From positions 2,542,001-2,606,000 of the forward strand of contig CM065883.1 in the NCBI GenBank assembly GCA_033439255.1: a stretch of DNA of 64,000 bases, given 5' to 3'. This DNA comes from Hericium rajendrae. Its lineage: Eukaryota; Basidiomycota; Agaricomycetes; Russulales; Hericiaceae. Made by a program: the position numbers and the translations under genes. Below are positions 22,627 through 32,999 of this stretch, piece after piece (within the stretch, counting starts at the first letter, position 1; every line of letters starts with the position of its first letter). The notes beneath the pieces are model-generated. The model did not search any database. It was not told the DNA's origin and saw nothing but the letters and a program-made list of their open reading frames with translations.

Positions 22627-25019
22627 ATTGAGACGGCAAAGACGGATAACATCTGAACACGCTGCGACGAAGCATGTAAAATGACGGGGCCAAGATTGGG
22701 TAAGATCGAGTCCAATGTCGGACGGCACGACCCTGAGGTTGAATAACCGGCAACTCAGCCTTTTGGAGACTAAGTCGAATACGAGAAAAGGGCCCCGCGT
22801 GCGTGTTTCCTGCTTGGAGGTGCGGAACTCTTGCGGAGACGACCGAGCATATCAATCGAGAAAGAAGAAGGGAAAGTACAGAAGTTAATAATTACAGAAC
22901 CTATAGAAAAGATCGAAAATCCTTACGATTAGACTCGCCTCCCCCGCCACAAGGCTCGCCTTTGCGCATCTGGTCCGCCCCTCCTACTAGTTCGAACACA
23001 CAAGGGTCAAATTTCTACTTGGTACAAACACAGCGCATTGGACACCATGCCTGGTTTTTGCTTGCTCAATTTTCACCTACTTTGCAGACCTGCTCAGACG
23101 GCTGGTCGCTCCGATGTTGACCGTTTTCCCTCTTTCCCCAGCCTTCTTCAAACCATTGTCGACCCTCTACAGTCCCCAGATTACCTGCATGCTTCACGTG
23201 TACAACCCGCTGCCGCTCTCCAGTACCTCACCCTGCGCCCCTCCTGGTTCCGAATCTCTGATCCCGAGGACCTCTCGGATCGTCCCAAAATCAGTTTGCA
23301 CTTGCCACGCCTTACGTGGAAAGCCCGTTCCCGCATCCTGGCGTCATAACTTGACGAGAACGTGTCTGCTGTCAATGATTGCGAGGTCGGCGGCAGCGCG
23401 ACAGTCGAGCGACAGCCGGGACTGGTAGACTAGACACGTGAGGGTCCGCGAAGAGCCCCGACACCTCCCAGACGGCGCATACATGGACCCATAATGTGCG
23501 CTGGAGTCCTGCATATTAGTGAGTACATGTTCGAATTTACACGAACAAGGAAGACTCACCGACCGCGTTCCCGTGACAGCTTGACAAGGCCCCTCTACGT
23601 GCTCTGCGCAGCGCGCACCACCAATTCCCTGACCTGACGCCTTCCTTAATGGCGGAGAAGCAGAATTCGACGACAACGCTCCATCTCAGTCCTGAAATGC
23701 TGTGAATAGACAGCTCCAACTTCGCAAGGTACTACATATACTTACCGCTGGCGCAGCATCCGCAGGGCTATGTCTTTGACGCTTCACCGTCGATATGAAC
23801 CCGCCCGAAGAAACACACCCACGAGCCCACCCTGAACGAGCAGCGATCGCGAACCCCAAGGGACATCCAGGCGCGTGATCGTGACGGACACGCGCCAAGG
23901 CAACGCGGCGGTCACCACCGATTCCGTCCTTACGGCAACCTAACGACGCACGCCTACAGCTCAATAAGTCACCATTGTAATCCACATGCGCGCAACACTC
24001 ACTCATTGAGACCAGGCAGCCTGCCCACATTCCCATAACCGGACGATGATGCCCGTCTGCGATGCGCGAGAAGGACGAAACACGGGCGGGGGACTCCGAT
24101 GGCAGGCCGACTTCTTTACCATGGGACGTAGCGCAGCTACAAGGCCCGTTATCGTTCCTACTAGACTTGCGGACACCGGTCACGATCGAGAGGCCAGGAC
24201 AGCCTGCATCGGCCGCGAAAGTCATGTTGCAAGTCGATTGAGTAGATAGTCGCAATTCTATACGAAGAGGAGACTCACAGCGCGCACAGCACCACAATTG
24301 AATGCCGGGAGGCTACGCTGTTGGTCTGCATACCATGCGAGCCCCTCGCATAAGCGGGCAGGTTTCCTGGCGCAAGGGCGAAGCGTGATCGAAGGCAGCT
24401 ACGGGTTTCACCAGCATCGCGCGCGCGAATGCGAATGGTCGGGGCAATAGGCGAGGATGAGTATCCACAGAGCCAGAGTCAGAACGCGGACGTTGAGCGC
24501 ACATCTGTGGAAAGAGCTAAGTTCGGGCTCGTTCTAGGTCTTCGCATAGTACTCACCCATCGACGCAAGAGCAACAACAAGCCTCAAACTTGCCGATGAC
24601 GCCTACCGTCACCCGTGCGACCGGACACAGCACGGGACATCCTCCAGAAGAAGCCTGAAACGGCTATAACACTTGCCACGCCTCGTGATGCCCGAGACAG
24701 CGCATCGTCAAAGTTGACCACGACACCCTCGTCCAGATACCACGCCGCGACGAAAAGGAGGCAGCCCCCAGGCGAGGTGCACTAGTTGCAGGCTGCACAG
24801 CGCATGGCATCGGGAGGGCGCGATGGGAGGGCGTCGTCGAACTTGGCGATGGCTCCCTCGCAACGCCAGACGGCGTGAAGATGTCCGGCAGAGGCCGCAG
24901 GCAGATCGCGCTTGGGAACTCGAGCCGCACTCCCGCATCTGCGTCAGAAGCGTCCAGCTGCGTGACTGTCAGTTGTCGCTCGACGTCGGCATCCGCGGCG
25001 CATTCACTCGACTCCAAAG
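22627..25019. other. decayed spacer of duplication unit 1
   Basis: The first 300 bp are the former ADE2 promoter region, recognisable against 49876-50200. The rest matches 44.5-47.0 kb in unit 2 but with many indels. Open frames on both strands (for example 23686-24297 minus, 24664-25089 minus) are not conserved in phase between the two copies, so I regard the block as decayed coding or intergenic DNA of unknown origin. Confidence 0.5.
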
Positions 25020-25700
25020 AGGCCCGCGCCGTCCGGCGACTTGACAGCCTTCTCCGGGACAGCCCGAGCCCGCTTAGACAACGTTGCATCTTGCGAACGT
25101 GAGGGTGCAGAGACGAGGTGGCAGATGTTGTGTTTATGGGCGGTCTTCGCGAGCAGGTAAGACCGTGCTTCGCCTAACTTCGTGCGGACGATCGTCGGCG
25201 CCATCTCCTCGAATGGTCAGCCTGCGCATTGCCGAGTTCTGTGCCTCTTCCAAAACATTGACATTGACGTATCAATATCGACAGGCAAGATGGACGCCCT
25301 CGATGCGAGCGCCGTAGTCTGTGCTGGATGAGGGGAGGATCCATCTATGCAGGCAAGCTCCAGCATTGTGGGTGCGAGAGCATGTTTGCAGGGCTATGGC
25401 CGACATCGAAAATAACGATGTTGACGTGGAAAAGTGGCGTGGAAGCCGCGAGAGTATGGCGTGCCCGACCTCCGCCTGCGAGGAAACGTCAATTAGGCAA
25501 CGGCGACGGAAGGATTAACGATCTGTGCGGTGGTCGATCGAGCTGCGAGGACGAAAGGAAATACGCAGATGCACCCTGTCCTATACTAATCCAAGAACAA
25601 GAGATGCAGCCCCGCGTACGATTCCTGCTTGGAGGTGAGAAAATTACTGCAACGTCGAGGGTTGGTCGAGGGAGACGAGGGACGGAGACAAGTCACAGAT
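25020..25700 (-). pseudogene. ADE2: ADE2 5'-half fragment (pseudogene 2)
   Basis: A second, more decayed relic of ADE2 in the same unit. The block [47 protein letters not shown] corresponds to the end of the PurK-like half of the intact protein. Upstream, pieces of exon 2, the first intron and the promoter follow to about 25700, where the sequence passes into MDH 5' sequence. There is no PurE half. The same fragment is at 47041-47700 in unit 2. Confidence 0.75.
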
Positions 25701-25778
25701 AAGATCTAGATTAGATCACCGGAGGCATCGAGTTGTTGGCCGGATCAATCGGGCTCGTCGTCCGCTTCCCGCACCTCG

Positions 25779-27190
25779 TCCTCCACGACACTCACTGCCC
25801 GATCAAGGTTGCGATTCTCGGTGCCTTCGGAGGCGTACGCAGCTAATACCGCTTCTTCTCAAGCTCAATCCCCATCACCCGGGTCCCTCTATGATATCTG
25901 CAACGCACCTGGCGTCGCCGCCGATGTGAGCCACACCAATACCGACAGTAAGGTGTGTGCATCTACTTGGCAGTGGGGACGGACGTATGACATGGTGCAT
26001 GTCGCGCGTTGGGAGCGTGGGCCGCGCATTTGTCTGGTCTCTGCATCCACATTATGGTTCCTCGGTCCAGCCTTTGGTCGCTTTTCCTGCCTATACAAGG
26101 GTTTTCAGGGCTCTCATGCTCGCGTCGTTTACGCTTTTACTTCTGCATCTCCGAGCGATGGAAATCAATCCATGACGGAATGCATGTCCTTCCGGATTTA
26201 CTCGCATTCTTTCGAAATCTTTACGTACCCCGATTCTGACCTTTCCCTTGCAATTCTGCTTAGGTGAAAGGCCTTGCTGCTGCCCACCTTGATGCCGCTG
26301 TGGAGGGTGACAAGGTTGTGATTGTCATCCCCGCCGGTGTCTCCCATAAGGTATGCTCCTTCGTCGCTTCATCTTGATCACTGTCCTGACTTTTCTCTGC
26401 AGCCGATTAAGTTCCTATCACACCCTATAGTCCTATTCTCAGTCAATCCATGACGACATCTTGAACGTATGCCTGGTTTCATCTTTGCGTACATCTCCCT
26501 TGACTGCCGCGCAGACCGACGCCTCCATCGTCCGCGACTCCGCCGCCACGGTTGCGCGCGTTACGCCCGAAGCCCACTTCTCCACCATCTCGAACCCGTC
26601 AATCCGACCATCCCCATCGTCTCGCCAAAAGCCGGCGTCTTACCCGTGACGCGTGTTCGGTATCACGACGCTCGATATCGTGGGCACCGCCGGCTTCCTC
26701 GCAGGGCTCACCGACGGGGGTTTGAAGGAGAGCACCATCGCCGTCGTCCGCGGGTACTCCGATGCGACGATCATGGAGCTGCTCGCAATCGTCGTTCTGC
26801 AAGAACATCACTGGCCCGGCGTACGACCAGCTCGTGCACCGCATGCAGTTCGGTGGTGATGAGGCCATCAAGACGAAGAACGGAGCGCGCAGCGGGTCAT
26901 TCACGATGCCTTGCGCCTGCGCATGCTTCACCGACGCATTCCTCCGCGGCCTGAACAGCGAGAAGGGCGTCGCGACTGCGACACTCGTCGAGCGTCCGCT
27001 GTTCGGGGACCAGGGTGGTGAATTATTCTCGACTTGGCGTGCGTAACACTGCTCATGTTCTTCCGAATTTTTTACTGATTTCGTGATGCCGCCCAACGGC
27101 TTTGAGCAGATCTTCCTGTTCGGTCCTCTCTCCGTCATGGAGAAGCTTCTGGCAGAACATCGACAAGAGTAATATGTTCGTCGCCCAAGC
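25779..27190 (+). pseudogene. malate dehydrogenase pseudogene
   Basis: A decayed copy of 12017-13626. The exon order, the long first intron and the splice sites can still be followed ([14 protein letters not shown], then VKGLAAAHLDAAVEGDKVVIVIPAGVSHK, then FGGDEAIKTKNGARSGS). The targeting sequence is deleted, the NAD-binding loop is ruined (LGAFGGVR), and several frameshifts occur from 26600 on. It cannot make a working enzyme. It begins at the duplication-edge block 25779-25794. Confidence 0.88.
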
Positions 27191-27344
27191 GCAGCTTCGA
27201 CTAGGCGCAGGCAGAGTACTTATATGCTATCCATCTCTTTATTTCCGCATCTATTGTAAGGGAAATCAACTGTATGACTACGAAAGTATGGCCGAAAACG
27301 CAAGAATGCTCGACATACAGCAGATATAAAACCTCGTTCGGTCG

Positions 27345-27855
27345 TTGTCGTCATCTGCACCATCGTGGGCCCATCCTCATCAACCACCGGCCTCCGTGGT
27401 GCTTCATCTTCTTCTCCGCATCCACCAGCGTCGGTACCTCGCCCTCGTTCGCCTCGCCGTCTTACTCTTCCACCCCCTCACTCCCGCCTTCTCCCGCCTC
27501 ATCCACAACTGCACTCCCGCATCCTTTCCCTTGATCTTTTCCGCCCTCTCCTCCTCGCTCGCCGCCGCCCACAGCCGCAAAGCCATCGGCACTACCACCC
27601 TCCAGCAGCACCTCGAACTCCTCCTGCATCGCGACAACACGATGCCCTCGGCGTCCGACGGCGCCCACTTCCCTTCCGTACTCGCGCCCGAGGACGCGGA
27701 CGCATCGAACAGATCGAGGACGCCCGACGCGATCCAGACGCGCTTCTTCTCACGGACCGCGCGCGGGCCGCCCCAGCCCTGCGCGACGGCCAGAGCGCGA
27801 GGCGCGCGAGCGCGCCGCGGGCGAGGAGGACGAGTGCCGGCGCTGTGTTGGACAT
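27345..27855 (-). pseudogene. TSR2: TSR2 pseudogene
   Basis: A damaged copy of 13807-14454. It starts MSNTAPALVLLARGALARLALW and then suffers a deletion and frame changes; AVAQGWGGPRAVREKKRVWIASG continues in another frame. The acidic tail is partly lost. It sits next to the MDH pseudogene in the same convergent arrangement as the intact pair. Confidence 0.88.
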
Positions 27856-28232
27856 AGTGTGGTTTGGGTGGGGTAGGGTGTGTGCGTGTGGTGGGTGGGC
27901 TGGCGCCGTGCTCGACGGTGAGCGGAGTGCTTGCGAATCGGAATTGTGAAAATGGCTGGCTTGAGATTTGGGTGCCCGTGCGCCGGGCCGGGCTTTGCCG
28001 TGTGTCCAAGCTGAACGTCGATTGATTCACCCGTGCATGCATGAACATCGACGCACTGGAAGACCGCGAATAGTACCCTTCTGGAGAATTCGACATGTCC
28101 ATAAGGCTCTATAAGGACCCCCCGACAACCCACCCAAATGTCTGTTCTGCCAAAATGGCCTGTATGCGACATTCTATCCGGGCCGCCCTGACCCTCCCGT
28201 ATACGCATCTCGGAACAGACCTGGCTTTGGGC
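27856..28232. other. left part of the duplicated TSR2-NLR intergenic segment
   Basis: Matches 14455-14839 with small changes and ends in CTTTGGGC (28225-28232), the left target-site duplication of the transposon. No gene. Confidence 0.7.
28225..28232. repeat. left 8-bp target-site duplication
   Basis: CTTTGGGC directly abuts the left terminal inverted repeat; the same eight bases follow the right end at 36637-36644. Confidence 0.92.
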
Positions 28233-28273
28233 CAAGGGGCGTCCGCGATCAGAATTCACTAAAATGACTACCC
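28233..28273 (+). repeat. left 41-bp terminal inverted repeat
   Basis: Perfect reverse complement of 36596-36636. Identity stops exactly after 41 bases (next base T versus G). A shared AGGACCCC lies a little further in on both sides at different spacing. Confidence 0.95.
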
Positions 28274-28538
28274 TCAAGCGCAGGACCCCATAAGACCGCT
28301 ACCATGACTATAAATGGAAAGGTGTCATAGTCAGTGACGTAAAAATTCCTCGAGCGTTAGAGTCGTCGTCGAAATACGAAGTATCTGTACCGTAATTACA
28401 CTGCGCAGAATAATGATTAGTTGCTTAAAAAAGGGATATATGGAATGAGGTATAAATGTCGAGAACTATAGTGCAAGGATTAAGTATGGTCCGTTGTCGT
28501 GAGGCTTTTAGCTTTAGGAGAAAAGTAGGGTATGGAAA
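28274..28538. other. subterminal non-coding end of the transposon
   Basis: 265 bp between the left inverted repeat and the stop codon of the transposase C-terminal half. No gene seen. It should include the transposase 3' UTR and transposase-binding sites. Confidence 0.4.
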
Positions 28539-30145
28539 TTACTTCGACTTCGGCCGCTTTGAGGTACTAGGAGCATTGGAGTTCTTGCGGGGACGAGATG
28601 GAGCCTTGCGCTTCGAAGGAGCGACAGGTGGCGCCGGCGTCGTTTGGCATCCCGTGAACGGAAAGACGACGGAGATATCACTGAGCGGGACTGTGAAGAT
28701 TTGATCCTTCACGATCCTGGAGAACTCCTCGCTCGATAGGATGAGCTTTGCATTGAGATCGTGGTCGAGGCCTTGTGGGGCACGCTTGAGAGGGTCCCAG
28801 TGGTGGGGATGGTTCGTTCGAATATGGTCATACATTGCGTACTTCCAAAAGGTCGGGGTTAGCTTCGAGAGCGGATCAGGACCGCAGAGTGAGCACGAAA
28901 CTGGCACATTTGTTGATGCCGTTCGTTCAGATGATACCAGAGCCATGTTGTACTTGAAAGGATGCTGACGAGGACAGTTTGTGATGGTCTGAAAAGACTT
29001 GGAAGTTGTCTTCTTCAACGCGATACTGCAGCCACTTCGACCACAGAACCCGCACGCCACGCTAGGAACAACCTGTGAACAATGAGGCCATGAGGATGTG
29101 CAGATAGTATAGAAATAAAACACGCACCTGCTCTCTTAAACCGGGCTCAATGATCCCTACGAGTGCACGTAGTATGTGAATTCCGACGTGCGCGCGAGCT
29201 CGGTCTTGTGCAATCAGTACGCCGCACTGATAGCAAGCAACCTTGCTAGTATCTGAACTGTTTCGCTCCGTGAGGATTTGAGTAGCACTACTAACGAGGA
29301 AGCATCGAGAGCCTTTTATATCGAGAACATCACTTTCAGTACGAAGTAGGAATCGGAGAGAGTAGGATGTACGCACCTTCACTGTCCCGATACGGTAAAG
29401 CATCGCTGTCGCCATACTTTGTCAGCTTCGTTAACAATTCTGTGGGATCTGTAGCGGCATAGAGCATGTCGACAAGCTCTACATAATCATCGTGATTTAC
29501 AGCCCATGTACGATCGACTTGCTTTGCATCCAGGGTACCTCTTGCTTCAGCAGGAAGGGCTGAGGTGGGCTGAGATTCGGCGGTGATGGGATAGAGAAGA
29601 TCGCCCGTGATACGAACCAGATGATCTTTACGAGAGGTCATCTCTTGAGCTTGGGAGGAGGCTGCTAAAGCGGATGCCGGTGAAACATTTGCGAAGTTAC
29701 CTGTCCAGGCCCATTTGCGTGACCATGTCAGTGGCGCAGCCAGCTCGCTCGCTGAATCAAAAACGGCCGATGACGAAGGGAGTTCTGAATCTGCAATAAG
29801 AACTTCCCTCATAGTGAGGACCTGTGCTGTAAGCTGAATGTCTGATCCAGACGCTTGACCGAGATCTTCGAAATCAATCTTCGTAAGTCGACTCCCCTTT
29901 CGGTCAATTGTGCTGACTTTGACGAGGACCACGGCAACTGAATCCTGTAGATGTATAGGGCAGATTGCTAGGTCGCCTGTGAGGAAGGCCTTCTTGCCGC
30001 AGAAGCTATCGTCGCTAGGGTCAAATTTTCGCCAGTCCTTAGAATAGCAGCGCACTCGAAGCAAGCGATCGACGGACAATCTTGAGTAGTCTGAGTGAAA
30101 GAGGGAGCTTAGAATGGATGCTTTATGGAGAGATTTTTTTTTCCC
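28539..30145 (-). pseudogene. transposase-like protein, C-terminal half (separated by nested insert)
   Basis: Three exons (about 30145-29377, 29312-29128, 29072-28539) join in phase. The piece begins ...LHKASILSSLFHSDYSRLSVDRLLRVRCYSK, which appears to continue the broken end IEHLRKS of the other half, and has no start codon of its own. It carries a C2H2-like finger (CYQCG...RAHVGIH), the block CGFCGRSGC and a third Cys/His cluster (CSLCG...MYDHIRTNH), then a basic Lys/Arg/Pro/Ser tail ending SKRPKSK, a likely nuclear localisation signal. Introns are 64 and 55 nt. From memory, related Agaricomycete proteins have both halves in one gene; that recollection is unchecked. Confidence 0.65.
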
Positions 30146-30559
30146 TGTATCCAGAGTACACTCATCTGAAAAATCTCAAATTTATATAGCTACCAGTCAC
30201 AATTATCTAAGCTATGAGAAGCTATATACATGACTTCTATAGATATATAGGTCTATAGTAGCTATATAGCTTATATAGCCATCTATGCCATCTATGTAGG
30301 TCTATATAGCTAGTTAGCACAGCTATAGGAGCTATAGATATGTCTCTACCTGCTATGTAGCCTATGTAGCCTATATCCACTATATCACATTGTAAGTGTA
30401 AGCTATGTGCTATGTCATCTATGAGATACACACCAACTATAGACATTATCCAGAGTATACATATAATATAGGTCACACCAAAGGTAGTCAAACACACTTA
30501 TATTATTTGAATCAAAATTAGGTACAAAAGTTCAGGAATTCTAATTATAACTGTGTCGA

Positions 30560-31590
30560 GCGCCGGCGCGGGTGCTGATGCCGTTAAGCGCCATCAAGCG
30601 CCAGCGCCTGTTAAACACGCCGGCGCCTGTTGAGCGCAGGCGCGGAGGGCGCGCGAATGGGCGTGCATGGGCATAAGCGCGAAGACGCACGGCGCGCGTG
30701 GGCGGGGCATGGTCGTGGGTGCGAGCACGGGGATAGGACGCGTGTGCGCATATGGCGCGCGCGAGCGCGCGGTGTTCGACACGGGTGCGGGGCATTGGGC
30801 ACAGGCACGGGGCGGTGGGGCGTGGCGCGCATAAGCGAAGCGCTGGGCACGCGGGCGGAGCCATGGGGGTTGCACGCAGGGCCATGGGATGCGCATGCGG
30901 GGAAGGCGCGGGGCATTGCGCGCAGGCTGCGGGACATTGCGTGCGCGTTGCCGCGAGACGGGGCCGTGCGGGGGCATGCGCGTGCGCGGACGGCCGTGCG
31001 GGCGGGGCGTTGCGCAGACAGCCGGGATGTAACGCAGGCGGCCGTGGGTGTGAGGTGCGGGCGCGAGGCGTTGCGCGCACATACAAGGCGTGGGGCACGC
31101 GGGCGCAGGGTCTTGCGGGCGCAGGGTCTTGTGGGCTGTGTTGCGGGCGCGAGCGCGGTGTGGGGGGCGAGCGCGGTGTGTGAGGGGCGAGCACGTACCG
31201 TGACGCGAACGTGCAGGCCCGTGGGTCGTGCGCACAAACGACGTCCCGCGTCCCGTTGCCGTGGCAACGGGACTCTACGGCGGGCGGACGTCGACGGTAC
31301 GGGCGGTGACGTGGCCCACGCGCGCGTCGTTAACACCGCGCAGACAGCGTGGAACGCCGCGGGTGCGTAGTCCGTCGCCGTGCGCGCGAAGGTGGGTGCC
31401 GGGGTGCCGGTGACGGGGTGGTTTGGGCGTGGGGCGTTGGGGATGCGCGCGGGGGGCAGTAGGTGGGGGTTGGCGGCGTTGTTGGAAAGGCGGAAGGGGG
31501 AGTTGACGGCGAAGACGGCGAAGGTGGCGACGGGGACGTAGGACGGGCAACGGGCAGCGTGCGGGTGTTGATGGAGGGCGTGGGGGCGTC
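30560..31590. repeat. G-rich low-complexity minisatellite-like core
   Basis: Strong G over C strand asymmetry on the plus strand, with short degenerate units such as GGGCGCAGGGTCTTG repeated in tandem near 31105-31135. Long open frames here are Arg/Pro/Ala-rich and come from composition alone. Confidence 0.6.
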
Positions 31591-31598
31591 AAGAGAAC

Positions 31599-31626
31599 GA
31601 GTGTCGCTCGTTTTCGAGCGACACTC
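31599..31626. terminator. perfect 12-bp stem hairpin with TTTT loop
   Basis: GAGTGTCGCTCG is followed by TTTT and its exact reverse complement. It sits at the right edge of the G-rich core. Its role is unknown; the terminator label is only the nearest category for a hairpin. Confidence 0.5.
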
Positions 31627-31947
31627 TGTATTAGCACGAAGAACTGATTAGAAAAGCATGTTTTACTTACCTGCACCCTCTGCTGACTCCGAACCCACTC
31701 CTGCCGTATTGACGCTCGATAGATGACAAAAAGAGGAAGGGAGGGAGGGAAGACGGAGGAGAAAGGAGAGTATTAGTGAGGGAGAGTAGTGAGAGGGAAC
31801 AACTTCAACAAGTCTCGACGCGTTAACTCGGTGCTTCAGCCACCGAATACGCGAAGAGACTCAACAAATCGAATAAAATAGCTAGAAATACGAAAAAAAG
31901 ACGTTAACTATGGATTATGAATCCGACTAAGATACATGAGCTACTTC

Positions 31948-32240
31948 TGTAACACGCGTACGGTATACTACTAGGTAGCACGGTTAAGATAGCCAGATCT
32001 AATACTTAGCCTTTGACGCGGCACTCGGCAGCACCCGGCAGCCACGATTCTCGGCTTCGCCCGAGACTCGTATATAAGGCTCGCGCAGACGCGCCTTGCC
32101 TCTTGCTCTTTATCCCCACTATGTCTTGCCACGTCGATGCTTCGTCGTCGTTGGTTGCTCGCTCGTCGTCGTTGGTTGCTCGCTCGTCGTTGCTGGTTGC
32201 TCGCTCGTCGTTGGTTGCTCATCGTTGCTATCTCTATTAA
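31948..32240 (+). promoter_or_regulatory. promoter-like block, possible solo-LTR piece
   Basis: Starts TGTAACACGC, has TATATAAGG at 32071-32079, then a C/T-rich start-like stretch and about four tandem units of roughly 21 bp (GTCGTTGGTTGCTCGCTCGTC, 32140-32228), followed by a GTAAGT. A candidate LTR end TTACA exists near 32482, but no 5-bp target duplication matches, so the LTR reading is weak. Confidence 0.25.
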
Positions 32241-32999
32241 GGTAAGTTTCTATTCTTTAATCTCTTATGTCTTGTGCTGATGTTTTCATACTTGTATCAG
32301 TACCTTTGTATACTTACTAGGTAAGGTTTGTTATGTCTTATACTGATGTGTTATGAATTGTCTAGTAGATTTTCGCTTTTCTATTAGTTTGTTAACCTTT
32401 ATTATGTTTTCTTTGATCTTTCAATACTAATATATATTTGTTTTAGAAATTTTCCGCTTTTTATAGTGATGGTAAGTCTTACAATATTCTATATGTATCT
32501 TGATTAATGCTTATATTGTCTTAGATTGTTCTTACTATTTAATATATTATATAGTATAATGTTGTAGTATATTGTGATGTTGTAATTAGTCAATGAATAT
32601 TTGTTATCTTTTATCTTTTGTGTGATCTTTGTAGATGGTTTACTATATCAGTATATAGATATTTGTATACTTTTACTAAGTCTGGTATGACTATAAATAC
32701 ATATCCTAACATTATAATCTATTGAAAATATGTAGAATATTTAGCTGATTGTCACCATCAGAGTATCTATAGTATTTGTAGTGAATATCATCTACATAGC
32801 TACCCTTATAGCTTCATAGCTATGTCTTGTAGCTCTATAGCTGTCATAGCTATTCCTTATAGCTTTATAGCTATCATAGCACTCTATAGCTATCCTAAGT
32901 AGCTCTATAGCACTCTATAGATGACCCCCTTCTATGGCCATCTATAGAATAGGTGGCATAGCTATGGCCCTATGACATTTATATAATCTATATAGAGCT

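Larger units (their letters stand above)
30146..32999. mobile_element. nested non-coding insertion of about 2.9 kb in the transposase gene
   Basis: This block separates the two halves of the transposase. Its outer parts (30170-30500 and 32750-33000) are AT-rich and crowded with AGCTATAG / TATAGCTA words. Its centre (30560-31600) is extremely G-rich on the plus strand with degenerate GGGGC/GCGCGG repeats. A promoter-like segment follows at 31950-32240. No convincing gene is present. No target-site duplication could be fixed. A weak inverted match, CATCTGA(G)AAAATC, lies at both borders (about 30157 and 33015). It may be one element or a stack of insertions. Confidence 0.5.

Noticed and set aside
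22803-24504. Several frames of 60-200 codons in the spacer of unit 1
   Set aside because: They are not conserved in frame with the homologous spacer at 44.5-47.0 kb and match no family I know.
30541-31336. Arg/Pro/Ala-rich frames of more than 200 codons on the minus strand
   Set aside because: Three overlapping frames are open at once because of the G-rich repeats; there is no protein signature.
31948-32482. Complete solo LTR (TGTAA..TTACA)
   Set aside because: Flanking five bases do not match (ACTTC versus ATATT), so the LTR reading is kept only as a weak possibility.
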